In this document: positions 16,971 to 25,258 of the stretch, piece after piece | Layout: every line of letters starts with the position of its first letter | Numbering within the stretch: the stretch's first letter is position 1 | Source: Sphingomonas hankookensis | GTDB lineage: Bacteria; Pseudomonadota; Alphaproteobacteria; Sphingomonadales; Sphingomonadaceae | NCBI RefSeq assembly: GCF_028551275.1 | Contig: NZ_CP117025.1 | Coordinates: 124,001-188,000, forward strand | DNA length: 64,000 nt | Reading direction: 5' to 3' | Notes under the pieces: model-generated | Told to the model about the DNA's origin: nothing | Seen by the model: the letters and a program-made list of their open reading frames with translations, nothing else | Database searches by the model: none | Made by a program: the position numbers and the translations under genes

Positions 16971-17549
16971 TCAACCGGACCATCGCGTACCGATGCGTGC
17001 CGGGTCGGGACGCGGCCGTTCGTCGAGCGGCCGGCCGGGCGAACCGATGAAAACGAAGCCGGCGATGCGGTCGTTCGCTCCCCCGAAGGCATCGCGCACC
17101 CGGTCGCTGAACGCCATCCATCCCGTCAGCCAGCTGGCGACATAGCCCATGGCGTGCGCGGCATGGAGCAGGTTCATCGTCGCCGCCCCGGCCGACAGTT
17201 CCTGTTCCCAGCGCGGGATATGGCTGTCGACCGGCGCGGACAGGACGACGATCAGCGCCTCGCCCTCATGCGCGAAGCGGTCGCAGGCTTCGAGATGCGC
17301 TTCGGTCGCCTTGGGATTCTCCACCACCTGCGCCTCGCGCAGCAAGGCTGCGAACGCCGCGCGCTTGTCCTGCGGCACCACGACGAAGCGCCACGGGGCG
17401 AGCTTGCCATGGTCGGGCGTGCGCGCGGCGATCGCGATCATCGCATCGATCTCGGCATCGCCCGGCCCCGGTGCGACCATGTCGCGCGGCTTGCCCGAAC
17501 GGCGGGTGCGCAGATAGTCGAGCAGCGTGGAGCGGTCGTTGAAGGTCAT
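16971..17549 (-). CDS. Nitroreductase family protein (YdjA-like)
   Basis: 192 residues. The start MTFNDRSTLLDYLRTRRSGKPRDM was chosen over a Met 12 codons upstream because the family begins there. RTRRSGK and DHGKLAPWRF hold the FMN phosphate contacts; GAATMNLLHAAHAMGYVASWLTGW is the central flavin-binding helix; FIGSPGRP ends the domain. The short form without the lid insertion fits YdjA-type reductases. It transfers hydride from NAD(P)H to an unknown acceptor in the cytoplasm. A GntR gene follows 38 nt downstream on the same strand. Confidence 0.88.
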   Translation of the reverse strand: MTFNDRSTLLDYLRTRRSGKPRDMVAPGPGDAEIDAMIAIAARTPDHGKLAPWRFVVVPQDKRAAFAALLREAQVVENPKATEAHLEACDRFAHEGEALIVVLSAPVDSHIPRWEQELSAGAATMNLLHAAHAMGYVASWLTGWMAFSDRVRDAFGGANDRIAGFVFIGSPGRPLDERPRPDPARIGTRWSG

Positions 17550-17707
17550 GGGCCGCGATGTAGTCGCCGCGGCACGGCAGGCCAAGCATCGTCACATTCG
17601 CAACAATCCCGCTTGGCATCGCGATTTTCGCCGTTAGGCTCGCTCAATCCGCGTGCCCCGCCCATAAGAGGCGACGGGCGCGCCAGTTTTTTGCGGGGGA
17701 TGCATCC

Positions 17708-19339
17708 TTGTTCGGCCTACCCATCATTCCATCGATCGCAGCGGGGTTCCTGATCCTGCTGTTGCTGCTGGGCGGCGTCGCCGCGGCCAGCAAGGGCGAA
17801 GAATTCGCCGGCCATCCCAAGGGGCTGTACGTCCTGTTCTTCGCCGAGATGTGGGAGCGCTTTTCCTATTACGGCATGCGCGCGTTGCTGATCTTCTACC
17901 TGACGAAGCACTGGCTGTTCGGCGACGGCGAATCCAACCTGATCTACGGCGCCTATACCTCGCTGGTGTACATCACGCCGGTGCTGGGCGGCTATCTCGC
18001 CGACCGCTATCTGGGACAGCGCAAGGCGGTGCTGTTCGGCGCGGTGATCCTGACCATCGGCCATCTGCTGATGGCGTTCGAGGGACAGACCGGCATCACC
18101 GATCCGATCGTCAAGCAGGCCGATCCCGCGATCAACGTGTTCTGGGCGGCGCTGGCCTGCATCATCGTCGGGTCGGGCTTCCTGAAGGCGAACATCTCGG
18201 TGATCGTCGGGCAGCTCTACAGCCGCACCGATCTGCGCCGCGACGGGGCCTACACCATCTTCTATGTCGGGATTAACGTCGGCGCGGCGCTGGGCGTGAT
18301 CTTTGCCGGTTTCCTCGGGGAAACCTATGGCTGGGCGTACGGCTTCGGCGCGGCGGGCATCGGCATGCTGCTCGGCCTGATCGTGTTCGTGCTGGGCAAG
18401 CCGCTGCTGAAGGGTCAGGGCGAGGCCCCGCGCCCGCTGTCCAAGGGCACCGAATGGGGGCTGTACGGCCTTGGCGTCGCGTCGATCGGTGTGATCTGGG
18501 CACTGATCCAGTATCAGTCGGTGATCGAGACGCTGCTCATCATCTCGGGCGTCGCGCTGCTCGGCTATGTGCTGTTCGAATCGTTCAAGCTGCCCAAGGA
18601 ACCGCGCGAGCGGATGTTCGCCATCCTGTTCCTGATCGCGCTGAACCCGGTGTTCTGGGGCCTGTTCGAACAGGCGGGCGGCTCGCTGAACCTCTATACC
18701 GACCGCTATGTCGATCGCGGCGGGGTGCCCGCCTCGTTGTTCCAGTCGATCAACGCGATCTACATCGTGCTGCTCGGCCCGATCTTCGCGGCGTTGTGGG
18801 TGGCGCTGGCCAAGCGCAATCTCGAACCCTCCGCCCCGGCCAAGTTCGCGCTGGCGTTGCTGCAGGTCGGCTTCTCGTTCCTGCTATTCGTGTGGGGCGC
18901 CAGGACCGTCGGCCCGGAAATCGCGACGCCGGTGCTGTTCGTCTTCCTGATCTATTTCTTCCAGACGACCGGCGAGCTGTGCCTGTCGCCCGTCGGCCTG
19001 TCGGCGATGAACCGGCTGGCGCCCAAGCACCTCGCGTCGCTGATCATGGGTGCGTGGTTCTACATGACGGCGGTCGGCAATTTCGTGGCCGGCAAGATCG
19101 GTGAGGCGACCGGCGGCCATGACGGCGAAATGACCAAGGAAGGCACGTTGTCGGTCTATAACAGCATCGGGTGGTGGACGATCGGCATCGGCGTGGTCGT
19201 GCTGCTGCTCTCCCCTATCGTGAAGCGGTGGATGCACCTCGACACGCTGGCCGACGATGCCGACCACAGCCTCGCGGGCCAGGCCGAGATCGGCGAGCCG
19301 AAGGCGGCGGGTGTGGATGTGTGGAAGGAAGAGAAATAG
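17708..19339 (+). CDS. Proton-dependent peptide transporter (POT/PTR family)
   Basis: 543 residues from a TTG with GGGGGA about 8 nt upstream. HPKGLYVLFFAEMWERFSYYGMRALL is the POT signature containing the ExxER-type proton motif; GGYLADRYLGQRKAV is the next loop; FFQTTGELCLSPVGLSAMNRLAPK is the second family signature. About 14 membrane segments can be read. It imports di- and tripeptides with H+ across the inner membrane. It is monocistronic in appearance, with a 96-bp gap before the broken acyltransferase. Confidence 0.93.
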   Translation: MFGLPIIPSIAAGFLILLLLLGGVAAASKGEEFAGHPKGLYVLFFAEMWERFSYYGMRALLIFYLTKHWLFGDGESNLIYGAYTSLVYITPVLGGYLADRYLGQRKAVLFGAVILTIGHLLMAFEGQTGITDPIVKQADPAINVFWAALACIIVGSGFLKANISVIVGQLYSRTDLRRDGAYTIFYVGINVGAALGVIFAGFLGETYGWAYGFGAAGIGMLLGLIVFVLGKPLLKGQGEAPRPLSKGTEWGLYGLGVASIGVIWALIQYQSVIETLLIISGVALLGYVLFESFKLPKEPRERMFAILFLIALNPVFWGLFEQAGGSLNLYTDRYVDRGGVPASLFQSINAIYIVLLGPIFAALWVALAKRNLEPSAPAKFALALLQVGFSFLLFVWGARTVGPEIATPVLFVFLIYFFQTTGELCLSPVGLSAMNRLAPKHLASLIMGAWFYMTAVGNFVAGKIGEATGGHDGEMTKEGTLSVYNSIGWWTIGIGVVVLLLSPIVKRWMHLDTLADDADHSLAGQAEIGEPKAAGVDVWKEEK

Positions 19340-19435
19340 GGCAGTCGACAAGCTGATCAGTTCCTGGCGGGGTGTTGCTGCATTGCAGCAGCATCCCGCT
19401 CGTGCTATCCGCCCGCCATTCCGGGGGGATAGCAG

Positions 19436-21263
19436 ATGATTAAGTATCGCGAGGATATCGATGGTCTACGGGCAATCGCGGTCCTGCTGGTAATCGCGTT
19501 TCACTGCGGCTTCGCGCGCTTCATTCCTGGGGGCTATGTCGGCGTCGACGTATTTTTCGTCATCTCCGGCTATCTCATTACCAAGATCATTTTTACCGAT
19601 GCGCAGGCGGGGCGGTTTAGCATCTGGGATTTTTACGAACGACGCGTCCGGCGGGGCGTCTGCCATAATTCTACTTCCCGATGAAACGCTGCAGCAAGCG
19701 AAGAACACGGCGGCATCCGCTCTTTTTGCATCGAACATTTATTTTTATACTCAGTTCGACTATTTTGATGCTTCCTCCGAATTTAATGCCTTGCTTCACA
19801 CGTGGTCTCTTTCGGTCGAAGAGCAGTTTTATATTTTCTTCCCGCCCCTGCTGGCATTTGTCCATCGCCGCTTTCCTGCAGCGCTCAAGCCCTTGGTCGG
19901 ATTTATTCTCGTCATAACTCTGATTTTGTCGCAGTGGAGACTAGCTACCGATCCGTCTGCAGCATTTTATCTCGTCCAGTACCGGACGTGGGAACTGATG
20001 ATCGGGTCGGTTTTAGCTCTTGGCATGATTCCCGAGTCGCGCGGTGGCGTCGTCGCCGATGTTGTCGGTGCAATTGGCCTGGGATGTATCGGCGCCAGCG
20101 CGCTACTCCTGACCAAAATCAGCAGCTTTCCCGGAATCAATGCGGCTCCCGCGTGCATTGGTGCAGCGTGCCTGATCTGGTCGGGGTCGGCCCGTCGTAC
20201 GTTGGCAGGACGATTGCTTAGCATCCCGCCGGCCCGCTTTTTCGGCAAGATTTCTTATTCTCTGTACCTTTGGCACTGGCCGATTTGGGTCTTGGGCAAT
20301 CAGGTGTACGAACCGAGGAACAGTGCTGGTCGGCTGGTCTACATCGCGATCGCGATCATAGCGGCGACCCTGTCCTGGCGGTTTGTCGAGCAACCGTTCC
20401 GCAAACGCGATGAGGCCGTTTCCTCAAAGCGCGTCGTGGCGATCGGTGTGGGATCGATGCTATTCGTCCTCGCTTTCGCCGCTGCCACACCGTTCGTCGC
20501 ACGTGCCTATTGGCAAGTGCCTGCTCGTGTCGAGCGGGTGGCAAAGTTCATCAACTATCGCGCGGATGACAACTTCCGCGTCGGCAGTTGCTTCCTTACC
20601 ACCCGCGACACATTCGCATCCTATGCGCGCGATACGTGCCTCCCCATTTCGTCGACGAAACCGAACTATCTGCTTCTAGGCGACAGCCATGCGGCGCATT
20701 TCCTGCCCGGTATGATGGCACAACGGGATCTTAACCTGCTACAGGCGACCGCATCGGGTTGCCGCCCCGTGGCCGATCCCACCGGGGAGCGTCGCTGTAC
20801 GGCCTTGATGCATTTCATCACGGACGAATTCCTCCCCCGGCACCGCATGGACACGGTTATCATCTCCGCCCGTTGGGCGAATGACGATTGGCCCGCTCTG
20901 CGTCGCCAGATCGAACACGTTCGTCGCTACGCCAATCACGTCATCATATTCGGCCCGATCGCTGAATATGACCGCGCATTACCACGCGTCCTTGCCACCG
21001 CCTTGTATCGCAACGATCCAAGCGTACTGGCAGATCATCGTGTCGCCGACAGGCGCGCGCTCGATGCCGAGTTCAAACGGAAGGTACCCACGACCGGAGC
21101 AATCTACGTCTCGGTCTACGACGCAATTTGTCCTGATGGGCGTTGCACGCTTTGGACAGCCGACGGTAATCCGGTCCAATCGGATTATGGTCATCTGTCG
21201 GCGGAGGGGTCGAAGTTGATGATCGACCGAATCCGCCGTAACCATCCGTTCCCGCTCAAGTAG
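19436..21263 (+). pseudogene. Acyltransferase-3 / SGNH O-acetylase (OafA type), disrupted
   Basis: The first frame encodes a normal start (MIKYREDIDGLRAIAVLLVIAFHCGF...GVDVFFVISGYLITK...DFYERRVRR, 73 residues) and then runs out at TGA 19682. Homology resumes in another frame with IILLPDETLQQAKNTAASALFASNIYF and continues through HTWSLSVEEQFY, YSLYLWHWPIW, WRFVEQPFRK to a C-terminal SGNH domain (LLLGDSHAAHFLPG). The segment that normally joins RRVRR to the LLPDE loop (most of membrane helix 2, roughly 20-25 residues) is missing, so a deletion not divisible by three is inferred. The gene is AT-richer than its neighbours, suggesting transfer. The intact family O-acetylates surface polysaccharide. 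Confidence 0.82.
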
Positions 21264-21315
21264 CGCCGGTCGGTCAGAGGGACGGGGATTTCGAACCTTA
21301 GTTGCGAAATCCCTG

Positions 21316-21343
21316 TTGCAACCTGCCTAAACCACGGTATTCG
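21316..21343 (+). promoter_or_regulatory. Candidate promoter of tRNA-Val
   Basis: TTGCAA at 21316-21321 and TATTCG at 21338-21343 with a 16-bp spacer, ending 18 nt before the mature tRNA. Reasonable for a housekeeping promoter; not proven. Confidence 0.4.
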
Positions 21344-21361
21344 GCACGTCTCCCGCAGAGG

Positions 21362-21437
21362 GGGCGCTTAGCTCAGTTGGTAGAGCATCTCGTTTACACC
21401 GAGAGGGTCGGCGGTTCGAGCCCGTCAGCGCCCACCA
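21362..21437 (+). tRNA. tRNA-Val (anticodon TAC)
   Basis: Cloverleaf: acceptor GGGCGCT pairs with AGCGCCC, D-arm GCTC...GAGC, anticodon stem TCTCG/CGAGA around loop TTTACAC (anticodon TAC, Val codon GTA), and T-arm with GTTCGAG. A 3' CCA (21435-21437) is encoded after discriminator A. Length is 76 nt including CCA. Confidence 0.96.
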
Positions 21438-21650
21438 CCGCGCAGCGCAGGATGGGCTGCAAGCAGCACACACCATGCGCCAGCGCGGCCAGCGGGTCGA
21501 AGCCAGGCCATAAGGCGCGGCTTCGCCACGACTGACGGCCTGCGCGGGTGCGATGCGGTTTTTTGCGTGGCTCCTGAGCCGCCTTGGCCTGCGCTAGCGC
21601 AGAACGGCACTGGATGAGTGGCCTGCCGCGCCGCTCCAAGGCGACACTCC
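21438..21650. other. 213-bp stretch without a convincing gene
   Basis: It lies between tRNA-Val and the stop of the MarR-like gene. Contents: a GGCG/CGCC mini-hairpin near 21513, a T6 run near 21560, and a perfect 14-bp palindrome CTGCGCTAGCGCAG at 21589-21602. Reading frames here lack ribosome sites and known motifs. No direct repeat of the tRNA 3' end was seen. Confidence 0.5.
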
Positions 21651-22574
21651 CTACGCCCAGCCCAACCCCGCCTTCGCCACCGCCTGGCCATAGCGCTCCA
21701 TCCCCGCCACCGCCTGCGCGGTGAGGGCGACGAACGCCCGGCGGCGGTCGCTCGGATCCTCGCGGCGCATCAGCAGGCCGGCATCGGTCATCGCCGTGAT
21801 CCAGCGCAGCGCCGTCGTCGGCGGTACGGCGGCGGCGATGCACAGGCTCGACACCGATACCGTCAGCCCCTCCAGCCGGGCGGCGAACAGGTCGAGCAGC
21901 ATGTCCCATGCGGGATCGGCGAACAGGTCCCTGGGGAAATACTGGTCGCGCATCCGGCGCGCGCGGATCGCGCCGCGGACGGTTGCGGCCGTGACCTCGA
22001 CCGGTGCCTCGCTTTCGGACGGGGGCGCCACGAAGTCCGACCCGCGGTCGCGCACGCCGTCGCCGGCCCCTCCGTCGCGGCTGAGCTTGAGCAGCGCTTC
22101 GGCGATACGCGCGATCTCGGCGTTCAGTCGGCGCAGGCGTTCGGCGTCGCGCTCCGCGGCGTGCATCCCGCCAGCGACACCGCCGCTCAGCGCAATCGCC
22201 GCAACCCGCTCCTCGGGCCGGGCGTCGCACAACAGGATCGCCGGGCCGCCCAGCAGGTGCAGCGACACGATGTCGAGCGCATCGAGCGGGAAGCTGGCGA
22301 CGATCTGCGCCCGGTCGCGCCGGGCGCGTGCGACCAGCAGCGGCAGGGCGCGGTCGAGGTCCGCCGGATCGACGCCCGCCGCCTCGACCAGCAGCAGGTC
22401 GGCATGCGGGATCGCATCGAGCGCGTCGGCGATCTCGGCAAAGCCGATCGTGTCGCCGAGCTGTACCCCGGCCGCGCGCGCCGCCTGTGCCGCATCGTCC
22501 GCCGCGATCGCATCGTCGGCGACGATGATCGCCCGCCGCGTTGCCGGCTCACCAAATCCTTCGAACGCCGTCAA
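21651..22574 (-). CDS. MarR-like winged-helix regulator with unusual N-domain
   Basis: 307 residues. The N-terminal ~140 residues (AIIVADDAIAADDAAQAARAAG...LLLVEAAGV...VASFPLDALDIV) look like a degenerate receiver or Rossmann-type domain. A hydrophilic coil follows (AERDAERLRRLNAEIARIAEALLKLSRD). The C-terminal ~95 residues form a winged helix with VSVSSLCIAAAVPPTTALRWITAMTDAGLLMRREDPSDRRRAFVALT, a clear MarR wing signature (DRR). It lies 53 bp downstream of pntB on the same strand. The ligand and target are unknown. Confidence 0.75.
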   Translation of the reverse strand: MTAFEGFGEPATRRAIIVADDAIAADDAAQAARAAGVQLGDTIGFAEIADALDAIPHADLLLVEAAGVDPADLDRALPLLVARARRDRAQIVASFPLDALDIVSLHLLGGPAILLCDARPEERVAAIALSGGVAGGMHAAERDAERLRRLNAEIARIAEALLKLSRDGGAGDGVRDRGSDFVAPPSESEAPVEVTAATVRGAIRARRMRDQYFPRDLFADPAWDMLLDLFAARLEGLTVSVSSLCIAAAVPPTTALRWITAMTDAGLLMRREDPSDRRRAFVALTAQAVAGMERYGQAVAKAGLGWA

Positions 22575-22627
22575 ACCGTCCCCCTGTCCTATCCGTATAC
22601 GGGAGCCGATAGGAGGGACGGGCCGGC

Positions 22628-24118
22628 TTAGTCCATCGCCTTCACGATTTCCTCGACCATCTTCTTGGCGTCGGCGAGCAGCATCATGGTGTTGTCGCGG
22701 TAGAAGACCTCGTTATCGACCCCGGCATAGCCCACCCCGCCCATCGACCGCTTGATGAACAGCACCGTCTTTGCCTTTTCGACGTCGAGCACCGGCATGC
22801 CGTAGATCGGCGAGGTCTTGTCGGTCTTCGCCGCCGGGTTGGTCACGTCGTTGGCACCGATGACGAAGGCGACGTCGGTCTGTGCGAATTCGGAGTTGAT
22901 GTCCTCCAGCTCGAACACATCGTCATAGGGCACGTTGGCTTCGGCGAGCAGCACGTTCATATGCCCCGGCATCCGCCCCGCGACCGGGTGGATGGCGTAT
23001 TTCACGCGGACGCCATGCTCCTTCAGCTTGTCGCCCATTTCCCTGAGCGCGTGCTGCGCCTGGGCCACCGCCATGCCGTAGCCGGGGACGATGATGACCT
23101 GTTCGGCCTGCTGCATCAGGAAGGCGGCGTCCTCTGCCGATCCGCGCTTCCACGGCCGGTCGATCGCCGCCGCGCCTCCCCCGCCGCTGTCGGTCGCGCC
23201 GAAGCCGCCGGCGATCACACTGATGAAGCTGCGGTTCATCGCGCGGCACATGATGTAGCTGAGGATCGCGCCCGACGAGCCGACCAGCGCGCCGGTGATG
23301 ATCATCGCAGTGTTGCCGAGGGTGAAGCCCATCGCCGCCGCCGCCCAGCCCGAATAGCTGTTGAGCATCGACACGACGACCGGCATGTCCGCCCCGCCGA
23401 TCGGGATGATCAGCAGGAAGCCGATCGCGAACGACAGCACGACCACCGCCCAGAACGGCCAGCTGTCCTGCGTATGCGCGAACTGCGCGACCAGCAGCAG
23501 GATCGCGGCCAGCGTGGCGAGGTTGATGACGTGCCGGCCGGGCAGCAGGATCGGCTTGCCCGACATGGAGCCGTTCAGCTTCAGGAAGGCGATGACCGAG
23601 CCGGAGAAGGTGATCGCGCCGATCGCGACTCCTAGGCCCATCTCGACCTTGCTGACCGGGTTGATGACCGCGAAGGGCTGTCCGATCATCGGGATCACCA
23701 TCATCGCGATGCCGAACGGCTGCGGGTTCAGATAGGCGGCGATCCCGACCAGGACGGCGGCGAGACCGACTAGCGAGTGGAAGGCGGCGACCAGCTGCGG
23801 CATCGCGGTCATCGCGATGCGCTTGGCGGTGGTCAGGCCGATGACCGCACCGATCGCGATGGCGATCAGGATTTCGGCGATCGTGACGACATCATAGCTC
23901 CACGTTTCGCCATAGAGGTCGGATCGCTCCGACAGTCCGCCGACGATCGGCAGATGCGTAAAGATCGTGGTCAGCACCGCGATCCCCATGCCGATCATGC
24001 CGAGCCGATTGCCCCGCCGGCTGGTCGCTGGCGACGACAGGCCGCGCAGCGCGAGGATGAAGCACACGCCCGCCACCAGATAGGCGAAGGCGACCCATGG
24101 ATTGACCGGTGCGTGCAT
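22628..24118 (-). CDS. pntB: NAD(P) transhydrogenase beta subunit
   Basis: 496 residues. About nine membrane helices occupy residues 1-300, followed by the NADP(H)-binding domain III with VIIVPGYGMAVAQAQHAL (Gly-rich loop), AIHPVAGRMPGHMNVLLAEA and VIGANDVTNPAA. It couples inward proton flow to hydride transfer from NADH to NADP+ at the inner membrane. The start lies 4 nt after the stop of pntAB, showing operonic expression. The three-subunit form (pntAA, pntAB, pntB) is typical of alphaproteobacteria. Confidence 0.96.
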   Translation of the reverse strand: MHAPVNPWVAFAYLVAGVCFILALRGLSSPATSRRGNRLGMIGMGIAVLTTIFTHLPIVGGLSERSDLYGETWSYDVVTIAEILIAIAIGAVIGLTTAKRIAMTAMPQLVAAFHSLVGLAAVLVGIAAYLNPQPFGIAMMVIPMIGQPFAVINPVSKVEMGLGVAIGAITFSGSVIAFLKLNGSMSGKPILLPGRHVINLATLAAILLLVAQFAHTQDSWPFWAVVVLSFAIGFLLIIPIGGADMPVVVSMLNSYSGWAAAAMGFTLGNTAMIITGALVGSSGAILSYIMCRAMNRSFISVIAGGFGATDSGGGGAAAIDRPWKRGSAEDAAFLMQQAEQVIIVPGYGMAVAQAQHALREMGDKLKEHGVRVKYAIHPVAGRMPGHMNVLLAEANVPYDDVFELEDINSEFAQTDVAFVIGANDVTNPAAKTDKTSPIYGMPVLDVEKAKTVLFIKRSMGGVGYAGVDNEVFYRDNTMMLLADAKKMVEEIVKAMD

Positions 24119-24122
24119 CCCC

Positions 24123-24401
24123 TCACCCCTTCTTCTTGTACATGGCGAGCATGCGTTCGGTGACGGCGAACCCGCCGAAGATATTGATGCTGGCCAGCAC
24201 CACGCCGAGCAGCCCCAGCCATTTGGCCCCCGGCACGCCCGCGGCGGCGGCGGCGATCAGCGCGCCGACGATGATGACCGAGGAGATGGCGTTGGTGACC
24301 GCCATCAACGGCGTATGCAGCGCCGGCGTCACCGACCAGACGACATAATAGCCGACGAAGCAGGCGAGGACGAAGATCGACAGGATCGAGAGGAAGTCCA
24401 T
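24123..24401 (-). CDS. pntAB: NAD(P) transhydrogenase alpha-2 (membrane) subunit
   Basis: 92 residues with about three membrane helices: MDFLSILSIFVLACFVGYYVVWSV, then TPLMAVTNAISSVIIVGALIAAA and WLGLLGVVLASINIFGGFAVTERML, ending in YKKKG. This is the membrane part that in E. coli is fused to PntA. The start MDFLS was preferred to a Met nine codons upstream because the family begins there. The coding start lies only 18 bp from the left repeat of the inserted DUF559 element, which separates this gene from pntAA. Confidence 0.94.
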   Translation of the reverse strand: MDFLSILSIFVLACFVGYYVVWSVTPALHTPLMAVTNAISSVIIVGALIAAAAAGVPGAKWLGLLGVVLASINIFGGFAVTERMLAMYKKKG

Positions 24402-24412
24402 CGAGTTATCCT

Positions 24413-24766
24413 TCAAGATCCTCCCCAAGCATGCTTGGGAAGGGGGACCGCCGGCGCAGCCGGGGGTTGGAGGGGCAGCGCGGTCTCGGCGATCGCTTCG
24501 GCCGCGGCGCCGGGGTCGGCTAGCACGTCACGGGCGGGGATGCGGACGATGGTCAGGCCCCGTGCAGCGAGGACGGCGTCCCGCTCAGCGTCGCGCGCAG
24601 AACGGCTCCCCCGATCATGCGCCTCGCCGTCGATCTCAATCGACAGCTTGGCTCGCGCGCAATAGAAGTCGAGCACGTACTTCAAGATCGGATGCTGCCG
24701 CCGAAACTTCAGGCCATAGGGTTCAAGTCGCAGGCGTTGCCACAGCAGCACTTCGGGCAAGCTCAT
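24413..24766 (-). CDS. DUF559 (Vsr-like endonuclease fold) protein inside a repeat pair
   Basis: 117 residues from the only in-frame ATG. Core MSLPEVLLWQRLR, LKFRRQHPILKYVLDFYC (Asp33) and LSIEIDGEAHD (Glu44, Asp46) are DUF559 signatures; the family shares the PD-(D/E)XK/Vsr nuclease fold. Family members usually start about 15 residues earlier with an Arg-rich segment. That segment (VRQARRLRRE) is present in frame but has no start codon before the right-hand repeat. The C-terminal ~17 residues are encoded by the left repeat (24419-24476), so protein and repeat overlap. Biochemical activity is unproven for the family. See the composite element at 24419-24857. Confidence 0.75.
   Translation of the reverse strand: MSLPEVLLWQRLRLEPYGLKFRRQHPILKYVLDFYCARAKLSIEIDGEAHDRGSRSARDAERDAVLAARGLTIVRIPARDVLADPGAAAEAIAETALPLQPPAAPAVPLPKHAWGGS
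24419..24476 (+). repeat. Family B half-element, left copy flanking DUF559
   Basis: TCCTCCCC, short loop, AGGGGGACC, 13 nt, then GGGGTTGGAGGGGC. It matches the left halves at 3201 and 45281. It encodes the last residues of the DUF559 protein on the opposite strand. Confidence 0.85.
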
Positions 24767-24803
24767 TTCGCGCCGCAGGCGTCGTGCCTGTCGGACCGTC
24801 GAA

Positions 24804-24857
24804 GCCCCTCCACCACGCTGCGCGTGGTCCCCCTCCCCATGCGACGCATGGGGAGGA
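24804..24857 (-). repeat. Family B half-element, right copy flanking DUF559
   Basis: Reverse orientation: GCCCCTCCACC, hairpin ACGCTGCGCGT, GGTCCCCCTCCCC, loop, GGGGAGGA. The inner end abuts the Arg-rich N-terminal segment of the DUF559 frame. Confidence 0.86.
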
Positions 24858-24876
24858 TTTGAGGAGGTGATCGCTC

Positions 24877-25245
24877 TCACCGTTTCGCCAGCACCTGTTC
24901 CGCCAGCAGCCGCTGGATCGCGGCCGGGTCGGCGTTGCGGCTGACCTTCAGGACCATCGGCGTCGCCTGCCCGGTGACCCACAGGTGCAGGTCGCTGTCG
25001 AGGTCGAACGTCCCGGCGCTTTCGACCGAAAAGCCGGTGATCGAGCGATAGGGTACGCTGCGGAAGGCGATCTTGGAGCCGGTGATGCCCTGCACGTCGA
25101 CCAGCACGAAGCGCAGGTTGGTGAGGAAGGCGGTGTCGCGGAGCGAGCGGAAGGCGGCCAGTACCTCCTCCCCCGCGATCAGGGCGTGGCCGTATTTTTC
25201 GTGGATTTCGGCCGGATCGACCTCGTGGCTGCTGAACAGACCCAT
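24877..25245 (-). CDS. Bacterial PH-domain protein (YvbH-like)
   Basis: 122 residues with GGGGGAATATCA before the ATG. GLFSSHEVDPAEIHEKYGHALIAGEEVLAAFRSLRDTAFLTNLRFVLVDVQGITGSKIAFRSVPYRSI is the pattern of small bacterial PH-domain proteins (YvbH/bPH type). There is no membrane segment or signal. The function is unknown. It starts 13 nt after the pntAA stop on the same strand, so it is probably cotranscribed with the transhydrogenase; the DUF559 element follows it. Confidence 0.82.
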   Translation of the reverse strand: MGLFSSHEVDPAEIHEKYGHALIAGEEVLAAFRSLRDTAFLTNLRFVLVDVQGITGSKIAFRSVPYRSITGFSVESAGTFDLDSDLHLWVTGQATPMVLKVSRNADPAAIQRLLAEQVLAKR

Positions 25246-25258
25246 TGATATTCCCCCT

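Larger units (their letters stand above)
24419..24857. mobile_element. REPIN-like inverted repeat pair with a DUF559 gene as its loop
   Basis: Two inverted Family B halves (24419-24476 and 24804-24857) enclose 327 bp that are almost entirely DUF559 coding sequence. The same inverted halves elsewhere in the window enclose only 36 bp (3201-3338) or 29 bp (45281-45412). The element interrupts the pnt operon between the PH-domain gene and pntAB. No target-site duplication could be fixed by eye. Mobility is inference, drawn from the shared repeat family and from the insertion point inside an otherwise conserved operon. Confidence 0.55.

Noticed and set aside
19436..21437. Integrative element at tRNA-Val
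   Set aside because: No integrase and no direct repeat of the tRNA 3' end was found in the window; only the odd composition of the acyltransferase gene remains.
21425..21691. 88-codon frame on the minus strand after tRNA-Val
   Set aside because: Overlaps the MarR-like gene end and the tRNA 3' region, has no ribosome site and shows a shadow-type composition.
24767..24982. Longer N-terminus for the DUF559 protein reaching 24982
   Set aside because: It would overlap the PH-domain gene and translate through the right-hand repeat; no family similarity beyond the Arg-rich segment near 24800.
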